Made by a program: the position numbers and the translations under genes. 64,000 nt of DNA from Pseudopithomyces maydicus. Taxonomy: Eukaryota; Ascomycota; Dothideomycetes; Pleosporales; Didymosphaeriaceae. Below are positions 10,996-22,990 of this stretch, one piece after another (within the stretch, counting starts at the first letter, position 1; each line of letters begins with the position of its first letter). The notes beneath the pieces were generated by a model. That model was not told where the DNA came from and made no database searches. It saw nothing but the letters and a program-made list of their open reading frames with translations. Location of the stretch: contig JANTUC010000004.1 in NCBI GenBank assembly GCA_026873275.1, positions 930,001 to 994,000 on the forward strand, given 5' to 3'.

Positions 10996-11974
10996 TTATT
11001 CAACCCTGATCAACGTCCTGCTGTGGAAATCGTATTTCAAATCCGGATGTCCAACATGGAATCTTGCATAAACCTGTCTGTCGCCAAATCCTATGGCATG
11101 ATGATAATCATTCCAGATCTTCAACCCATATCTGATATCTCGATCGAGGTCGTAGAATAAACCGAGCCCTTCCTCAGAGTCCGAACGACTGCAATTCCAG
11201 TCAAATCTCAAGTCCACCATGGTCTCGCAAATGACTGCGTTCTGGACATTGACTTCGGTTATGAAACCTCTTCGAATATCATCCTCCCATGTCCTATTGT
11301 TGTGTTTTAAAAGAATACGGTTTATTCCGTCTAGGTAATCTCCAGTCCAATTATGCGGAGATCTTTCTGACTCCCCTTGATACGATTGATTACGATCCTC
11401 ATCAACGTCGAGAGCGGGAAATCTCCGTGTTGGCCACGCTGCATCTGGATCGATTCGAAACTGTAGTTCAGAGCAAGGGTGCGTCATTTGGAATTTAAGA
11501 AAAGGCATGAGTCGAATAGTGGTATCTTTTCTTCCGATTGAAATATACGATACGCAATGGGGCCATGTTATCTGCAATAGCTTCGGGCCGCTTCTATCTT
11601 GGTCATCTGCGTAAAAGGTTTGCACAAAGCGTTCGAAGTCGTTGTACCAGATTCTTGCCGAAAAAGAGCGTTTCCAGATGGAGTAGAACTCATTGCGTAA
11701 TTGATTGCAGGCTTGGGTCAAACCGATGAAATTAAAGGTTGAGTTGGTGCTGCATCCGATGGGCGTTTGTCCTGGGCCGCTCTTTCGGTGGATGATCAGT
11801 GGCAGGAAGTCACCGTATTCCGCAGAGACTACTTTGGGTTCTTCATTGGCAAAATCATAAATGCGATTACGGATTTCTATAGCTTGGTGGTTAGAATTTT
11901 CTCATGATCGTAAGGCAAAGTTTCATGGACATACCCGCGGGCAAACTGAGAATGTTTGCACGCTGCTTTCTCAT
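10996..11974 (-). CDS. F-box-like / 2EXR-like fungal protein of unknown function
   Basis: Two exons: 11935-11974 and 10996-11876, intron 58 nt with GTATGT donor and CTATAG acceptor, 306 residues. The start has the typical MRKQRANILSLPAEIRNRIYDFA pattern (leucine, LPxEIRNxIY) of expanded fungal F-box-like families, followed by GLTQACNQLRNEFYSIW. The rest is mixed alpha/beta without catalytic motifs. Such proteins are lineage-expanded in Pezizomycotina and mostly uncharacterised; a role in substrate selection for ubiquitination is only an inference. It sits at the left border of the AT-rich stretch. Confidence 0.7.
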
Positions 11975-13439
11975 TTCCGCTTCTGTTACAGTATCTCTCC
12001 CGTGAGAGCCACTGACGTTTTCTTGCTAATATGCTTTACTTCGTGCCCTTGACCTTTCCTTTTATGTGTGCTTCTAAGCAAACAGCAAGTACTAGTACAA
12101 TCTGGTGGTGAACACACTGGCTTGGTGAACTGAAAGCCTGATGATGCAGCGTAGGTTTATTGATATACATTGATATTCCGCGGAAGCATAATTTATAATC
12201 TTGAGGCAATGGTACGTTGTGGCGCAATGGGATTACAATAGACTTAGTTCGCTTGCCTGAGGCTGACTGCCAGCCAAGTTTCGCTTGCCTAACGCCTACG
12301 AAGTGAGTTCCCGACCGAACCTAACGCCTTGCCCACGAGCACTGACCAAGGTGGAACATGTGTTTTCTTTCTAGAAAATCTGATTGCTTCGAACTATGTC
12401 TGGTGTTTCTCTCTTATGTACTAAAAAGGTATAGCGCCCGTCAAAGGATGTCTTTGGCGTAATATTTTTTCGCCCGCTCGTACGGTAGTCCATGTGCCGT
12501 ATGATACGGTACGGACCTATGATTTCACATTTTCTCAACTTCTATACAAGTCCTGAACATGCTAGTAATGCTGTGAGTTGAAAAGCTGAGCATCAATATG
12601 CTAAAAGAACGCTGCCTAGTGAAAATTCCCGTTTCGAAACCCAATGCGACAAATGAGAAATGATACCAGTTCCAATCTAAGTGATTAAGCCTAAATTCGG
12701 CATCGTTTTCGAGATGAGAGAGGCCATTTCTGTAAACACTGTTTAATTTGTGCGGTGCATCTCTTTGGTACACCTCTGAAAGCTTAAACCATCCTATTCA
12801 CGGTCAGAGAGAAAATATAACATTTTTCAAAGTAGTTACATAGTCCAAGCTTTATATTGAACGGAAAACCCTCACTTGTACCAGATCGCAAGCGACACCA
12901 TTGACTCCCTTCAGAAAATGATTTCCATCACTAGACATATTAGACCTTGGTATCTTTAACGGTCGTGACTGCAGAGATATAAACAGAGCGAGAAAAATCT
13001 TCATAAATTTAATGTCGCCATTGGAATCAAATTAGAGGCATATTGGACACTAGAATGACAGAGATGTAATAGAATCACGAAATGATTGGCATTGGTTATT
13101 TCCACGGTCCTTGATTAATCATGCCACAAAGCCAGTTTAAATACCAAACGAATGTATGTACGACTATGTAGCCCGTGGCCAAATATTCATCCCCACATCA
13201 AGAGCAACAACAAAAGCATTCAATCCAGATATTCCTCCTCTCCCGTCAACAACTAGTTTATCCAGAGATGTAAGTACTAGGTCTGGCTTTGGACTCACTA
13301 CAAAGCATCAGTGGCTGAACTCAATGAAGTGGCGGGCTGTATATATGTGCTCACAGTCCCTGAAGATAGTTTTGGTGACGTTCAGTTGGGAACGCAAAAA
13401 CCCGTTGCGCAGTCGCAATGAGCCTTAGAATCGGGACAG
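11975..13439. other. AT-rich region without a supported gene
   Basis: AT-rich sequence. A frame at 12525-12773 (minus) and one at 13156-13428 (plus) were inspected and show no domain, signal peptide or splice support. It may be decayed repeat DNA, but no terminal repeats were found by eye. Confidence 0.4.
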
Positions 13440-13779
13440 TTATCTGTTTAAACTGTTGGATGGAATAGGACCGAGGGAAGTGTTTTGGATTAACGAACCA
13501 GCATAGATCCAGTTATATTTTCCTGGGGAAGTGGCAACGCAGAGCATCTGAAGGTATGTTAGATATAGTATGCAGGGAGCTGAATCAACCAGTTCTTCGT
13601 GGACGATATTCCGGTAGAAGATAAGCTCAACTTACAGAATGACCACCATTGTTCTCGCAACCGCGCTGGTTTGATCCGGGGCAAGACTCGCCCTTTTTAG
13701 CGTTGCAGACTGCCAATGGAGCAAGAGTTGCGGCTGAGGCAGCGCAAGTAAGAGCAAGAATTGCAACGAAGCCTTTCAT
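13440..13779 (-). CDS. Small secreted cysteine-containing protein, effector-like
   Basis: Two exons: 13636-13779 and 13440-13547, with an 88-nt intron (GTAAGT donor, CTTCAG acceptor) in phase 0, giving 83 residues. Residues 1-17 (MKGFVAILALTCAASAA) are a strong signal peptide. The mature chain has four cysteines (in VCNAKKGESC, RGCENN and MLCVA), enough for two disulfides, and ends SLGPIPSNSLNR. A TATA box lies about 95 bp upstream. Size, signal peptide, paired cysteines and the AT-rich setting match candidate secreted effectors or antimicrobial-type proteins of fungi. Function is not known, and no named family was recognised. The second exon is the less certain part. Confidence 0.68.
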
Positions 13780-13870
13780 GTTGAATAGAATAGTGTAGTA
13801 GAATGATATGGTGTAAGATGAGAGGAGATATCGATGTCCGTATTGAACCAAATGAGGGGAAGTTTGTCAG

Positions 13871-13878
13871 ATTATATA
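13871..13878 (-). promoter_or_regulatory. TATA box of the small secreted protein gene
   Basis: On the minus strand the sequence reads GGTATATAAT. It lies about 95 bases upstream of the start codon at 13779, a usual distance for fungal TATA promoters with a 5' leader. Confidence 0.5.
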
Positions 13879-16826
13879 CCTGACAAGCGGTCAGTCTTCG
13901 GCCATGCCGGCCGTCTGGCCCCACTTTCTTGCTAAGATGCTGAGGATACCTTCTCATCAGGATTGGCAGGGTGCCAGTTTGTCGGTGAAAGGCTGCTGGC
14001 TTCTAATGATGCCGATCTCTGTTCATCCCTCATTCTTCAGGTATTTCCTGCCCCCAATCGTTATAGTGCTCGCACGAGAGTGGAACTGTTCCTTGTTTCA
14101 TTGGATGAGGATGGTTTGAAAAGCGCCTGCATGTTTGGTCACCGAGTTCTCATCGCCGCATTAGACCCTCCACCCTGTCTGTAGGAACTGAAATTGAGGC
14201 TTGAGACGCATATACCATGTTGAGTGGGATTTGCTCGGGGTTCTCATCATGCACAGACGATGTTCGCCGATCTGACAACCAGGCTGCCTTGGTTTAAGCC
14301 TGATTCTTGGGTCCATGTGATTGAGGGCGCCTTGAATCATTACAGCCTCTCCATAAGGCTGATGATGCACGCCAGAAGATCTTATTTGGTATGTAACTTT
14401 ATATGAGGTTTCATGAAATAAGTAGTTAGACAAACAATACGTTTTTGGACATTACCTATGTGGAGAAAATACAGATATTTTATCAACCACAAGAAAAACA
14501 TGATAGTTCTTTCAATGAGAAACAACCAACCAGAGTAGAAAGGCATCTTCAATCTCACCGCAAGGGATCGTCGTCTGACCATGTAACTATGTGTAACCAC
14601 CAAACGACCGGATGCATATACTACACATGTCCGTTCGAACATACACTTTGTTCACCCTTGCAACAGTCCGATGCTAGGCGTTTATTTCATTAATTTAACA
14701 GTCCATAAATCAAGGAATGCTTGTCGGTATTTTTCTCATTAGAAATCAAGGCAAACGAGGCGTGAGACGCTAATGCAATACATTGTTTTTCCAGCGACTG
14801 CTATTAAAAATATGCATGCACAGTATTGGAGAACGGCAATCCACTCGCAGTCCCTAAGGATTTCCCTTGCAATACTAACGTAATGGAGTTGCACAAGCTA
14901 ATATATTATACATACAGCGTTTCAACAGCACATCAAAAGATGGAAGGACTCATATTGCTACACTTCCAGCCACTGAACGACGCTGATCATGTTGAGTAGT
15001 TTGCTCGTACTTTATGAGATGTTATCTCTATTTCTCTCTCTCATCGTTAATGACCCTGAATTTCCAAGGGCAATCCGGGTATAATTGGCCACGGGGATGC
15101 TCCCTATTTTTATCAGTTGAGCACGAAAATTCAGACTGACTATGTAGATATAATCGGTGGCCTTTTGTCAGCTCCCAGGGTTCTGGTGCACTATATTCAA
15201 GGTCTTGGTATTATATTCACAGCTTGCATAGGCCTGTGTAATCGGGTGGCATTCGACTTCGTTTCTCCACATTTCGTCCTTCTTACTTCGGTAATATAGA
15301 GTCATACCTAAGTAAGCTCCAAAGTTTCAAATAATAGCAAAGTAACAGCAAAATAGATACAGCATATCGTATTAACATTACTGATACTATATACTTCAAT
15401 AGAATTACTGCCGCAGTGTCAATATGTTCACAAGTAATGCATCAGGCTGTCAACGCGTGGAGATCAGCAAAAAAATAGATGGGTTTACATAATCTCTAGG
15501 GATCTCAATGTACCACGACATCTGCGAAATTTCAACCAAAATAAGACCGCGAAGGTTTAATGTACGCTCTACCATATCCTTGGTAAATCTTGGGGCCACG
15601 ATGTGAGCGGCAGCTGTCTCATTGGATGTTGCTTCATCAAAAACACATCTCCGTCTTACATGCATCGTGAAAACCAAAAGAGGCATAAATGTAACATCAA
15701 AGAGGTGGTAAATTCCGCGGAACACCTCAGCTGAGATTTACTCACAGCCCAACAACTTCGTCCGAGTATACTAATGCGGCTAAATATACGCCCTCTTTGG
15801 GGTGGTCTTTCTTTCAGCCTATGCATGACGAAATCATCCTCTAACCATAACGACATCCTGTAGTAAGCCCTTTTAGGCTGAAAATTAACATGCATATCCA
15901 ACCACTGTATTCCCACAAGAAACTTTGTCCCATTAGTCTCAGCCCCTTTATGTTCGAGAGCGGCTCTTTCTCCAAACCTTATCGGCCCGCACGGATTAGT
16001 CAATCACGATAGTGTTGTCTAAGTAGTCCATGCGGACCTATCATTAAGTTTCCTTTCCCCTTTACTCAATGATAGGCCTGCATGGATTACTCAAACAAGT
16101 CGTGAATGAAGTTACACACACGAGGAAGTATGCTGCAATTGGAGCTTTGGTGTATTGCTCGAAAGGAGTCGATTTCTTTTGTTAGATAATCAATTTGGAG
16201 CACCAGGATTGTTAAGCTGAGCCAACCTGAATTTTTTATTCGCTTCTCGCTGTACTGCTGTTTTCCCACCGTCGATGCGGGACGATCGGCGGTGGGAGAT
16301 TTCAATGTTTCAGCAGGATTGTTGTAACACATCGGTGCGCATCATCACTTACGCGTCGCTTGTTTTAGCCACATATATTGAAGGATTCAAGATTCTTGGA
16401 GCCAATACAAGTGGATCGTGTGGCACCAAAGGCATTTGATTTGGAGGATTAGGTCCCGTGGCGTTTTGTGATACCATGACACTGCTGATCCTGCGTCCAA
16501 AGATCTGCAAGCACGGCCATCAAGCTGAAGTCCTAGTGAGTTCCAGTCAGTTCAAGTGGCTTACATAGGGGTTTGGTTTACGTCAGCTAAGAGACATCGC
16601 TCTTAGTTGGTCTCAAATTTAGAGACTTATGAGATTTTCCTTTTTGGGGGGCTGAGCAAACTGAATGCAAGTAGTGGTGGAATGTTTTGTTTTTGTAACA
16701 GCAAACCATGTTAGGTCTTTAGATCAGAGTAGATTCATGTGCCGGCTCTACTTCAAGGTGGATAGATGTCACCACATGAAAGGATCCATTGATCGAACCC
16801 ATACATTGCTTCTAAATGATAAAGAT
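13879..16826. other. AT-rich, gene-poor stretch; one possible decayed gene fragment
   Basis: No complete gene is supported. On the minus strand about 15450-16003 carries two overlapping frames with fairly protein-like composition (for example SLWLEDDFVMHRLKERPPQR and ERTLNLRGLILVEISQMSWY), joined by a possible GTGAGT donor. They might be remains of a HET-type gene, but no domain can be named. The rest is AT-rich with many stops on both strands. I found no transposase frame and no tRNA. Confidence 0.35.
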
Positions 16827-18700
16827 CTATTTTTCTTGCGCGTATATCCTAAGAATTCTCGTTTTGATATTCGTAGTAGGTGTTTTTTGTCTTTTCAAAG
16901 AACGTACTATTCGCCTTAAGTTTGCCGATTCTGCTTCACGATATTCGCCCATAACGGATACATCCCAAAGGGGATGGAAGGCAAATCTGTATATGGGGGA
17001 GCGAAGTCCCTGTAGACAAGCCATGATTAAACATCTTCCATGAGTATCTGCTAGAAAGAATGCCAATATGTCGCCTTCATCCCGTGATGACACATTGTAT
17101 GGTTCGTTTTTCCTGCCGCGCTTCTTTTGCCAAAATACGGCAAACAAATCATTGATCCACGCGACAATTTTTCGCGAATAATTCTGCCAGACGTGAAAAT
17201 GCCGAAGTTTTTCACCTTTCTCTAGATGTGGCAGTTCCGGTGGAATGCTGAATCCCTCTATCAAGCCGCACATGTAACCCGGAAGATCGAGTAGATGGCG
17301 TCCTTCCTCAGCCATCCTATACGAGAGGTTGACAATTCTTTTGTCACATCGTGGAATGATGCTCAACTTCATAGCGCCTCTCCAGGTCATAGTGAAATCG
17401 GGGATCCAGGAAGCGAGGCCAACGACCGTTTTGGGGTACGTCGAAACTCGTAGAAGAGTAAATACTTGAGAGGGATACGTTTCCAGTAGCTCGACTGCGG
17501 CTCTAGCAAATACCTCCATACAGCTCACAGAGTAATCTGGCATTATTGGCTCGCGACCCTCCGGCCACGTGTCTACCAAGCCAAGAATGCCGTATATCTG
17601 GTCGACAGGTTCTGAGGACCGGAGAACTTTGGCGTCAGCGAAGGACTCAGAAGTGTTGATTTGCGACAGCACAAAGCCCAGAGTCCATCGTTGGCTCCAT
17701 GCTCGGCGTCTTGCTCGAAACAGACGCACTGCAGGATGACGAAACACGTGATCATGGTGCTTTAATACATCCGCCGCTTTCATTCCGAACCTTTTCAGGC
17801 CAAACGCACTATGCCAAGAGGCATATGTAGAAACTGTGTCCAAGAACTTCAGAACCAAAACGAGCCGCTGAGAGGCAATTGATCTGTCTCCGCAGATGAA
17901 CAAGAACGATGCTGAGAGTACTAGCTCTTGGAGAACCCAAACGCGTCCCCACCAAGGTTGCTTCATTAGATGGTGAACATCAGAATCCGCCGTAATGTTC
18001 CATTCTTCTTCTGATCGTATTGTTCTCGTGATATTGCGATAGAATATATATCTTCGGTATGTTCCGACCATTCTCCGGTATAAATGTCTCGTCGAGGAAG
18101 TCTTCCGCAAGTAGAAGTCCTCGAAAACAAGGGCTGCATCTACACTCCAGTGAGATCGAATCGGCCCTGACAATGCGCAATCCAATGATATTCATCATTT
18201 CTATTATGTATCCCGTTTCGTCATTGCCAGGGCCGAGAAATATTAGGGTCATGTGCGCTTCCCAGTATGTGGATCGCATTCTCTCCACCTGAAACCCCTT
18301 CTCAAGCTTATCGCTTTGATTGATGCACACCGCGTCTATCCAGATTGGGGTATCTGTCTACAAGTTTTCAGCGACGAAGCTCGATGGAAGCGACTTGTCT
18401 TCCTACTCACTGGGAGAAACCGATACTTGGTGATGTGCTCGAGCGCCTCCTTCAAATTTTCAGCAATCGGGATGCTCGTTCCATTGTCCAATATGATCGC
18501 AGAAACAGGAGTTGGGTCGCCCCATACATATGAGAGCGCAAAGTAATGGGGAAGGTGCTCTCTACGCGCCAGCCTCCCTGTCAAGCACTGTTGTTCATAG
18601 CATAGCCGTGAGGTACTCCATCGGTCCAGTCATCGATGTAAAGAATCCGAATATTGTCCTTACTGTCATCTAGTGGTTCGTATGCACCTGTCGGCGGCAT
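16827..18700 (-). CDS. HET-domain protein (heterokaryon incompatibility type), possibly broken
   Basis: HET proteins trigger non-self recognition cell death in filamentous fungi. Seen, in order on the minus strand: an N-terminal piece from ATG 18700 (DSKDNIRILYIDDWTDG); the HET core YFALSYVWGDPTPV, then a 53-nt intron (18358-18410); IWIDAVCINQSDKLEKG and MRSTYWEAHMTLIFLGPG; and from about 18185 a long 452-codon frame with PWWGRVWVLQELVLSAS, IYGILGLVD and the usual HET C-terminal region. The frame changes twice without a clean intron: near 18620-18650 (downstream frame one base short) and between about 18010 and 18180 (one base extra). A short intron ending CGATCAG might explain the second. 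The gene may therefore be a pseudogene or need unseen introns. Confidence 0.75.
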
Positions 18701-19144
18701 GGAAAACCCTTGTTTATTTATTTTTTGAGTCTGAGGTTGTCGAGCGGGCTGAACTGATTATTGCCTATGCTTATGATCCCAGTTTGACTGCAGGCCCAAG
18801 CGACCAATCGGTATGTGATCCAAGACTTCATCTTACCACCATCATCTCTGTATGGAGAACGCAAAGCACAGAAAGAGGAGGTAGTACGCAACGGCGCAGC
18901 CGAGATAAGTACATCTTTTCAGAGTAAAAACACCACTACCTTGAGAACAAGAGCCGAGTCTAAGGAAAGGGGGTATATTATCATCGAAAGACATCGAAAG
19001 ACATCGAAAAGCCTGCAAAGAGCCCGAATTATATCCGCCGTCTCCTTCATCCAAAGTCATGTACGCTCGTGAATAACGCATATTGCAGCATCGTTACTAA
19101 TCCCCTGTTGAAAAACCCCCTTGCTACTCGACAATGAACCTTGC
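18701..19144. other. Intergenic, with a short tandem repeat
   Basis: Nothing coding is supported. A short tandem (ATCGAAAGAC repeated about 2.5 times) lies near 18980-19010. Confidence 0.35.
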
Positions 19145-20663
19145 TCATTGTCCCTTCTTTCCTGCCTCCTCCTTCTCGACGTTCTCCTTGACCGGCTGAT
19201 ACGGGTACTTGATCGTCAAGCACCAGATGTCCAAATAATCGCAAATTGTCCAGATAACATCAATCACGAAGCTTCCGTGGACGCCAATCGCCAAACCCAG
19301 GCACATGAACACGAATGCCACCTGATAGACATCGCTGCCTAGGGCGCTTGGCCAGCCGAACCCCACCCTCTCCTGAAGCCAAGGGCCAAGCGAGTCCGCG
19401 ACGCCGTAGATGAGCGGGTAGATGAGAACGTTGCCACGGGGGAAGCGGGATTTGGTGAGGTGCGAGATGATGATACGGCCGACAGAGTAGGCGTTGATGA
19501 GACCGGCGTAGAAAATGAAGGGGACAAGATGTTGGTGGAGAATTACGGGCTGGAGATATAGGTATGCGGGAATGAGTGTCCAGGCTGCACCGAAGGTGAG
19601 CAGGCCAAGGAGGGCAATGCGGGTGCGCTCGTTACGGCTGCGGCGGGCTTTCATTACGTTGAGGGTGCTGGTCGAAGAGTTAATTTCGTATCGAAATGGG
19701 ATTTTGATGATGTAGCTTACCAGGATATGGTGTTGAAGACCAGAACAATGCTTCCGTAAACCATGTACCACTCATTCCAAGCAAGGTTGTAGACGATATC
19801 GGGGATGAACTCGTAGTGCTGGACGCCAATGCTTTCAAGCAGAGATTTTTGCCAAAAGCTTCCGCCACCAAGGACGGCTGTAGCTGCGTATACGAAGCAC
19901 AGTGTGAGAATGCCTTCGACAGGCCCAGAGATCAGACCAAGCGTAAGCGTATGCGTGTGGTACTCCTCCCATGTCTGCACGTAGAATGTCGAGAGCGCTA
20001 AGTTGTTGTTAGCCAATTTTTGGGTTCAAGCGAGCCTCACTCACAAGCAAAGAGCGTGAGCACTGTCTTCCATCCTTGTCCCAAGTTCATTGCCGCAGAG
20101 AAAAGCAGCACCTCTAGAGTGGTGTTAACTGCGTCGACACCGTGGTCGAACAGCTCGCCCAACGGTCCGCTCTGATGGGTCCTCCTAGCCTGACTTCCAT
20201 CGACCGCATCAAATGTTTGGTACAGGAACAACCCGATGGCCCAGCTCGCGTAAACCCACGGCGGGCAGTCTTGGTCGAGCGTCGGTGTGTACCATAGCAT
20301 GGTCAAGAAGTTGGCGACAACGAATCCGAATCCAGAGAGTGTGATCTATGCATGTCAAATTAGTAGGTGCTCACTGTCACTTGGACGCGTCTACGTGGGC
20401 GGGGTGTCGATTTGTCCGTGTGCGCAACTGTCGACACAGAGCGGTGGGTTCGAGAATACTCACAAGATTCGGCCTGTGGTCTGTCAGCGCATCGCCTTTG
20501 TTCTCACGGTTCCTTGGACTTACGCCATCCACATGGGGAAGCACTTGATCACCACATGGGTGTAGAAGGGCTTCAGCACATATCGCGACACCAAACTGTG
20601 GTCCACGCCCTGATATTTGTACTCCTTCAGCTTCGGGAGCTTGTCCTGTCGTATATACACCAT
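19145..20663 (-). CDS. Choline/ethanolamine phosphotransferase (CDP-alcohol phosphatidyltransferase)
   Basis: This integral ER/Golgi enzyme transfers phosphocholine or phosphoethanolamine from the CDP-alcohol to diacylglycerol, the last step of the Kennedy pathway. Five exons: 20524-20663, 20464-20473, 20045-20345, 19721-19997, 19145-19667, totalling 416 residues with all phases matching. The CDP-alcohol motif D-G-x2-A-R-x8-G-x3-D-x3-D is complete in FDAVDGSQARRTHQSGPLGE followed by LFDHGVDAVN. About eight to ten membrane segments follow, with conserved FYVQTWEEYHT and MKARRSRNERTR. The second exon is only 10 nt and encodes the PN of WMAPNLITLSGF; without it the conserved core cannot be read. 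The C-terminus is Lys-rich (EEAGKKGQ), a possible ER retention signal. Choline versus ethanolamine preference cannot be told from sequence. Confidence 0.92.
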
Positions 20664-21099
20664 GTTAGCGGCGCGTCTTGCCTAGACGTGTGTCGTGGGT
20701 GCGGAGGAGAGGGGGTGAAAGGAGACGTGACCGTGGCCGCGACAAATTCGCAGGGTTTCTTGTTTCGCGTCTAGCTTGTGATCGGGACGGATGACGTGGG
20801 GGGTGGGGTCGAAAGAAAACAAAGCCTCCACCTGGGCTTAGTCGAGGCGCGTACACGTGTTAGTTTTGCAGCCCTCACAAAATATTCACAGTCGATGCAG
20901 TATATGGTTCTTCAACCTCTAGAAGGTAAGGTCAATCTCAATTTGATGCTTCATCCCAACGCCGGACGCTCCATTGCCCTATTGAGCCACTGCCCAGAGA
21001 GGAGTTATACTACAATAAAATCTTGCCGCGCCTGAATATGCCGAAGCTTGACCGCTGCTTCTACAGAAGCTCGTAACATGACTAGCCAGTGCACCACCA
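20664..21099. other. Intergenic spacer
   Basis: Upstream region of the phosphotransferase gene (minus) and 3' flank of the NIPSNAP gene (minus). No reading frame of merit. Confidence 0.4.
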
Positions 21100-22254
21100 T
21101 CATGCCACTGGGCTCCAGGGGCAAGGAATCAAGATCCTGCTCTTCATCTCCTGAATCAACGGCACCGTCTTGTGCACCGTCTCGCCCCAGCCTTCGACGC
21201 TCCAGCTCTGCTCGCGGCGGACCTTGCGCTCCTCAAGATTGGCAAACTGCCACAGGTGGTGCACCGTGTTCAGCTCGCCGATCTGTACGAACCATGCTCC
21301 TACCCCTTCCATGACTTCGCGACGGGCCTTGAGGCCACGCCGCCAGTGTGTCTCCCATTCGAGCAGGTTTCCGGGATGAAGCGTGTAGGATCGAAGCTCA
21401 AACAGTCCTCCAAGCTGGCGTGGAGGGGTTGTGGGCCAGAAAGAGAACTCCTGCATGAGCGATGTGCGCTTGGCGTTGATCAGGTGCTTGAGCTTGGAGT
21501 CGAATTCGGGAAATTCGGGATGGTGTTGGATGGCATTCAGCGAAGCGTGGTAGCCCTCGTATCGCTGGTATTCCCAGATATGCACTGTTCGACATTCGCA
21601 TCAGTACGGTACTACAACCCAGGACAAAAACGGTGCGGCCTCACCGAATGTATCGCAGTCGCCCACCTCGGTTCTCCAGCTGCCGACAAGATGCACCTTG
21701 TTCTCCGGCATGGAAGCCACTCGAGGGTACCAATTGCCCACAAGCTCGGTATACTCGTCGACTTTGTCGGGCTTCACCTCGTGGAAGACGATGGAATGCA
21801 CGTATTTGCCTCGAGCTAGGACTTGCGAGAAGCTCCTCTCGATGTCCTTGTCGAGCTCGCGTCCTTCGGGCGTGCCGTAGATCAGTGACTTGAGCGCACC
21901 GCCCTTCTTCTTGTCACCATCGTGATCCTGTGCTCGAGCTTCTCCTACATTGACAGACGTTAGCGACCCGAGGGTGTTTCCAAAAGACCGAATTGCTGGC
22001 AGACATATGAGCAGGAGAGGACGACTGACTTTCTTTTGCTCCTTCTTCTTCTGGGCAGCAACGAGGCCGTCGCGATACTCCTTCTGCCGTGCATTGAACT
22101 CGGCCGCCCCGTCAGGCCTAATGTCAGCGAGAGCGGGCAGCTTGTGGCTTTGAGCTGCCGCGTATGCCGTGAAGCCGCGCGAGCTGGCAGCGGCGGTCGT
22201 GTGCTGGGCGGGAAGCGCGCCACGCAAAGTGGCACCGACACGACGGGCGAGCAT
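21100..22254 (-). CDS. NIPSNAP-family mitochondrial protein
   Basis: NIPSNAP proteins are mitochondrial, with dimeric ferredoxin-like (DABB) domains; animal members signal mitophagy, while fungal roles are unclear. Exons: 22030-22254, 21645-21927, 21100-21584, totalling 330 residues. The N-terminus (MLARRVGATLRGALPAQ) is a mitochondrial presequence. KSLIYGTPEGRELDKDIERS opens the conserved region, KYVHSIVFHEVKPDKVDEY starts the first domain, FELRSYTLHPGNLLEWETHW starts the second, and WQFANLEERKVRRE follows. Intron 1 was placed at 21928-22029 (102 nt) because only that acceptor keeps phase. It has no in-frame stop, so a retained form would still be translated. Intron 2 is 60 nt. Confidence 0.88.
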
Positions 22255-22990
22255 GGCAGCGGGTGTCTAGCTCAGGAATTGACGTCACAAGAGAAGCTCG
22301 CGCGAGCTGGTGGAATGGGAGATGGAGGGTGGCGGGAGAATGTCGTGGGTGATGGCAGACACGCTGAATTGCAGTGAAGACGGTTCTCTTGTCTGCGCCA
22401 GATGTTGGCTCGTGTAACCTAATTGCACGATGGCAGTGAGGGGAAGGAGCTCTCAGCTGCACCTTCCTTGTTGATGGTCCAAGCTCTTTTAGTGCAGCTG
22501 TTCGGAACGGGGAAAAGCTGGGGAAAGTCGTCCCCTTTTGCCCCAGAAGACCCCACCGAGGCCCATCGAAACAACTCACTGTCACCCGCCCAGTGCCTGT
22601 CTGACCAATCCTGTGCCCTGTTCCAGAGCCTCATCTCCACCTGCACGCTCCATTGTCTCGCCCTTTGCTCTGCTGTTGACGTCATATGCAATCAGCCTGC
22701 GCACTGGGCCTCATGCGCCCCCGCATCCGCGGCCGAGACGCTCAACAGGTCGTTCCATCATCATCTGCACTGCCATCTCCCTAAAGAGACAATTCACTCG
22801 TGTCCGCCAGAGAGGCATGCCATGGTGTGTGAACAATCGTGACATCCACGTCCTGCCACCATCGAGTCATGTTGGGAAACAGTTGGCAACAGGACCAGCA
22901 CCGCGCTGAATTGAAATGTATTGAATAACGGCACAAAAGACATATAACTTCTCCCGTCCAATGCATCCGTTATCTCCTGATTGATCTTCT
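22255..22990. other. Intergenic spacer, pyrimidine-rich, no gene seen
   Basis: Promoter region of the NIPSNAP gene and 3' flank of the peroxiredoxin gene. Frames such as 22423-22842 (plus) have biased composition without domains and are not supported. Confidence 0.4.

Noticed and set aside
15450..16003. Minus-strand gene fragment
   Set aside because: Composition is protein-like in places, but no domain, start or coherent splicing could be established.
11975..19144. Transposon in the AT-rich island
   Set aside because: No transposase or reverse transcriptase motif and no long terminal repeats could be seen; decayed repeats remain possible but unproven.
22423..22842. 139-codon plus-strand frame between the NIPSNAP and peroxiredoxin genes
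   Set aside because: It lies over the promoter of the NIPSNAP gene, has no domain and shows Ser/Cys-biased random composition.
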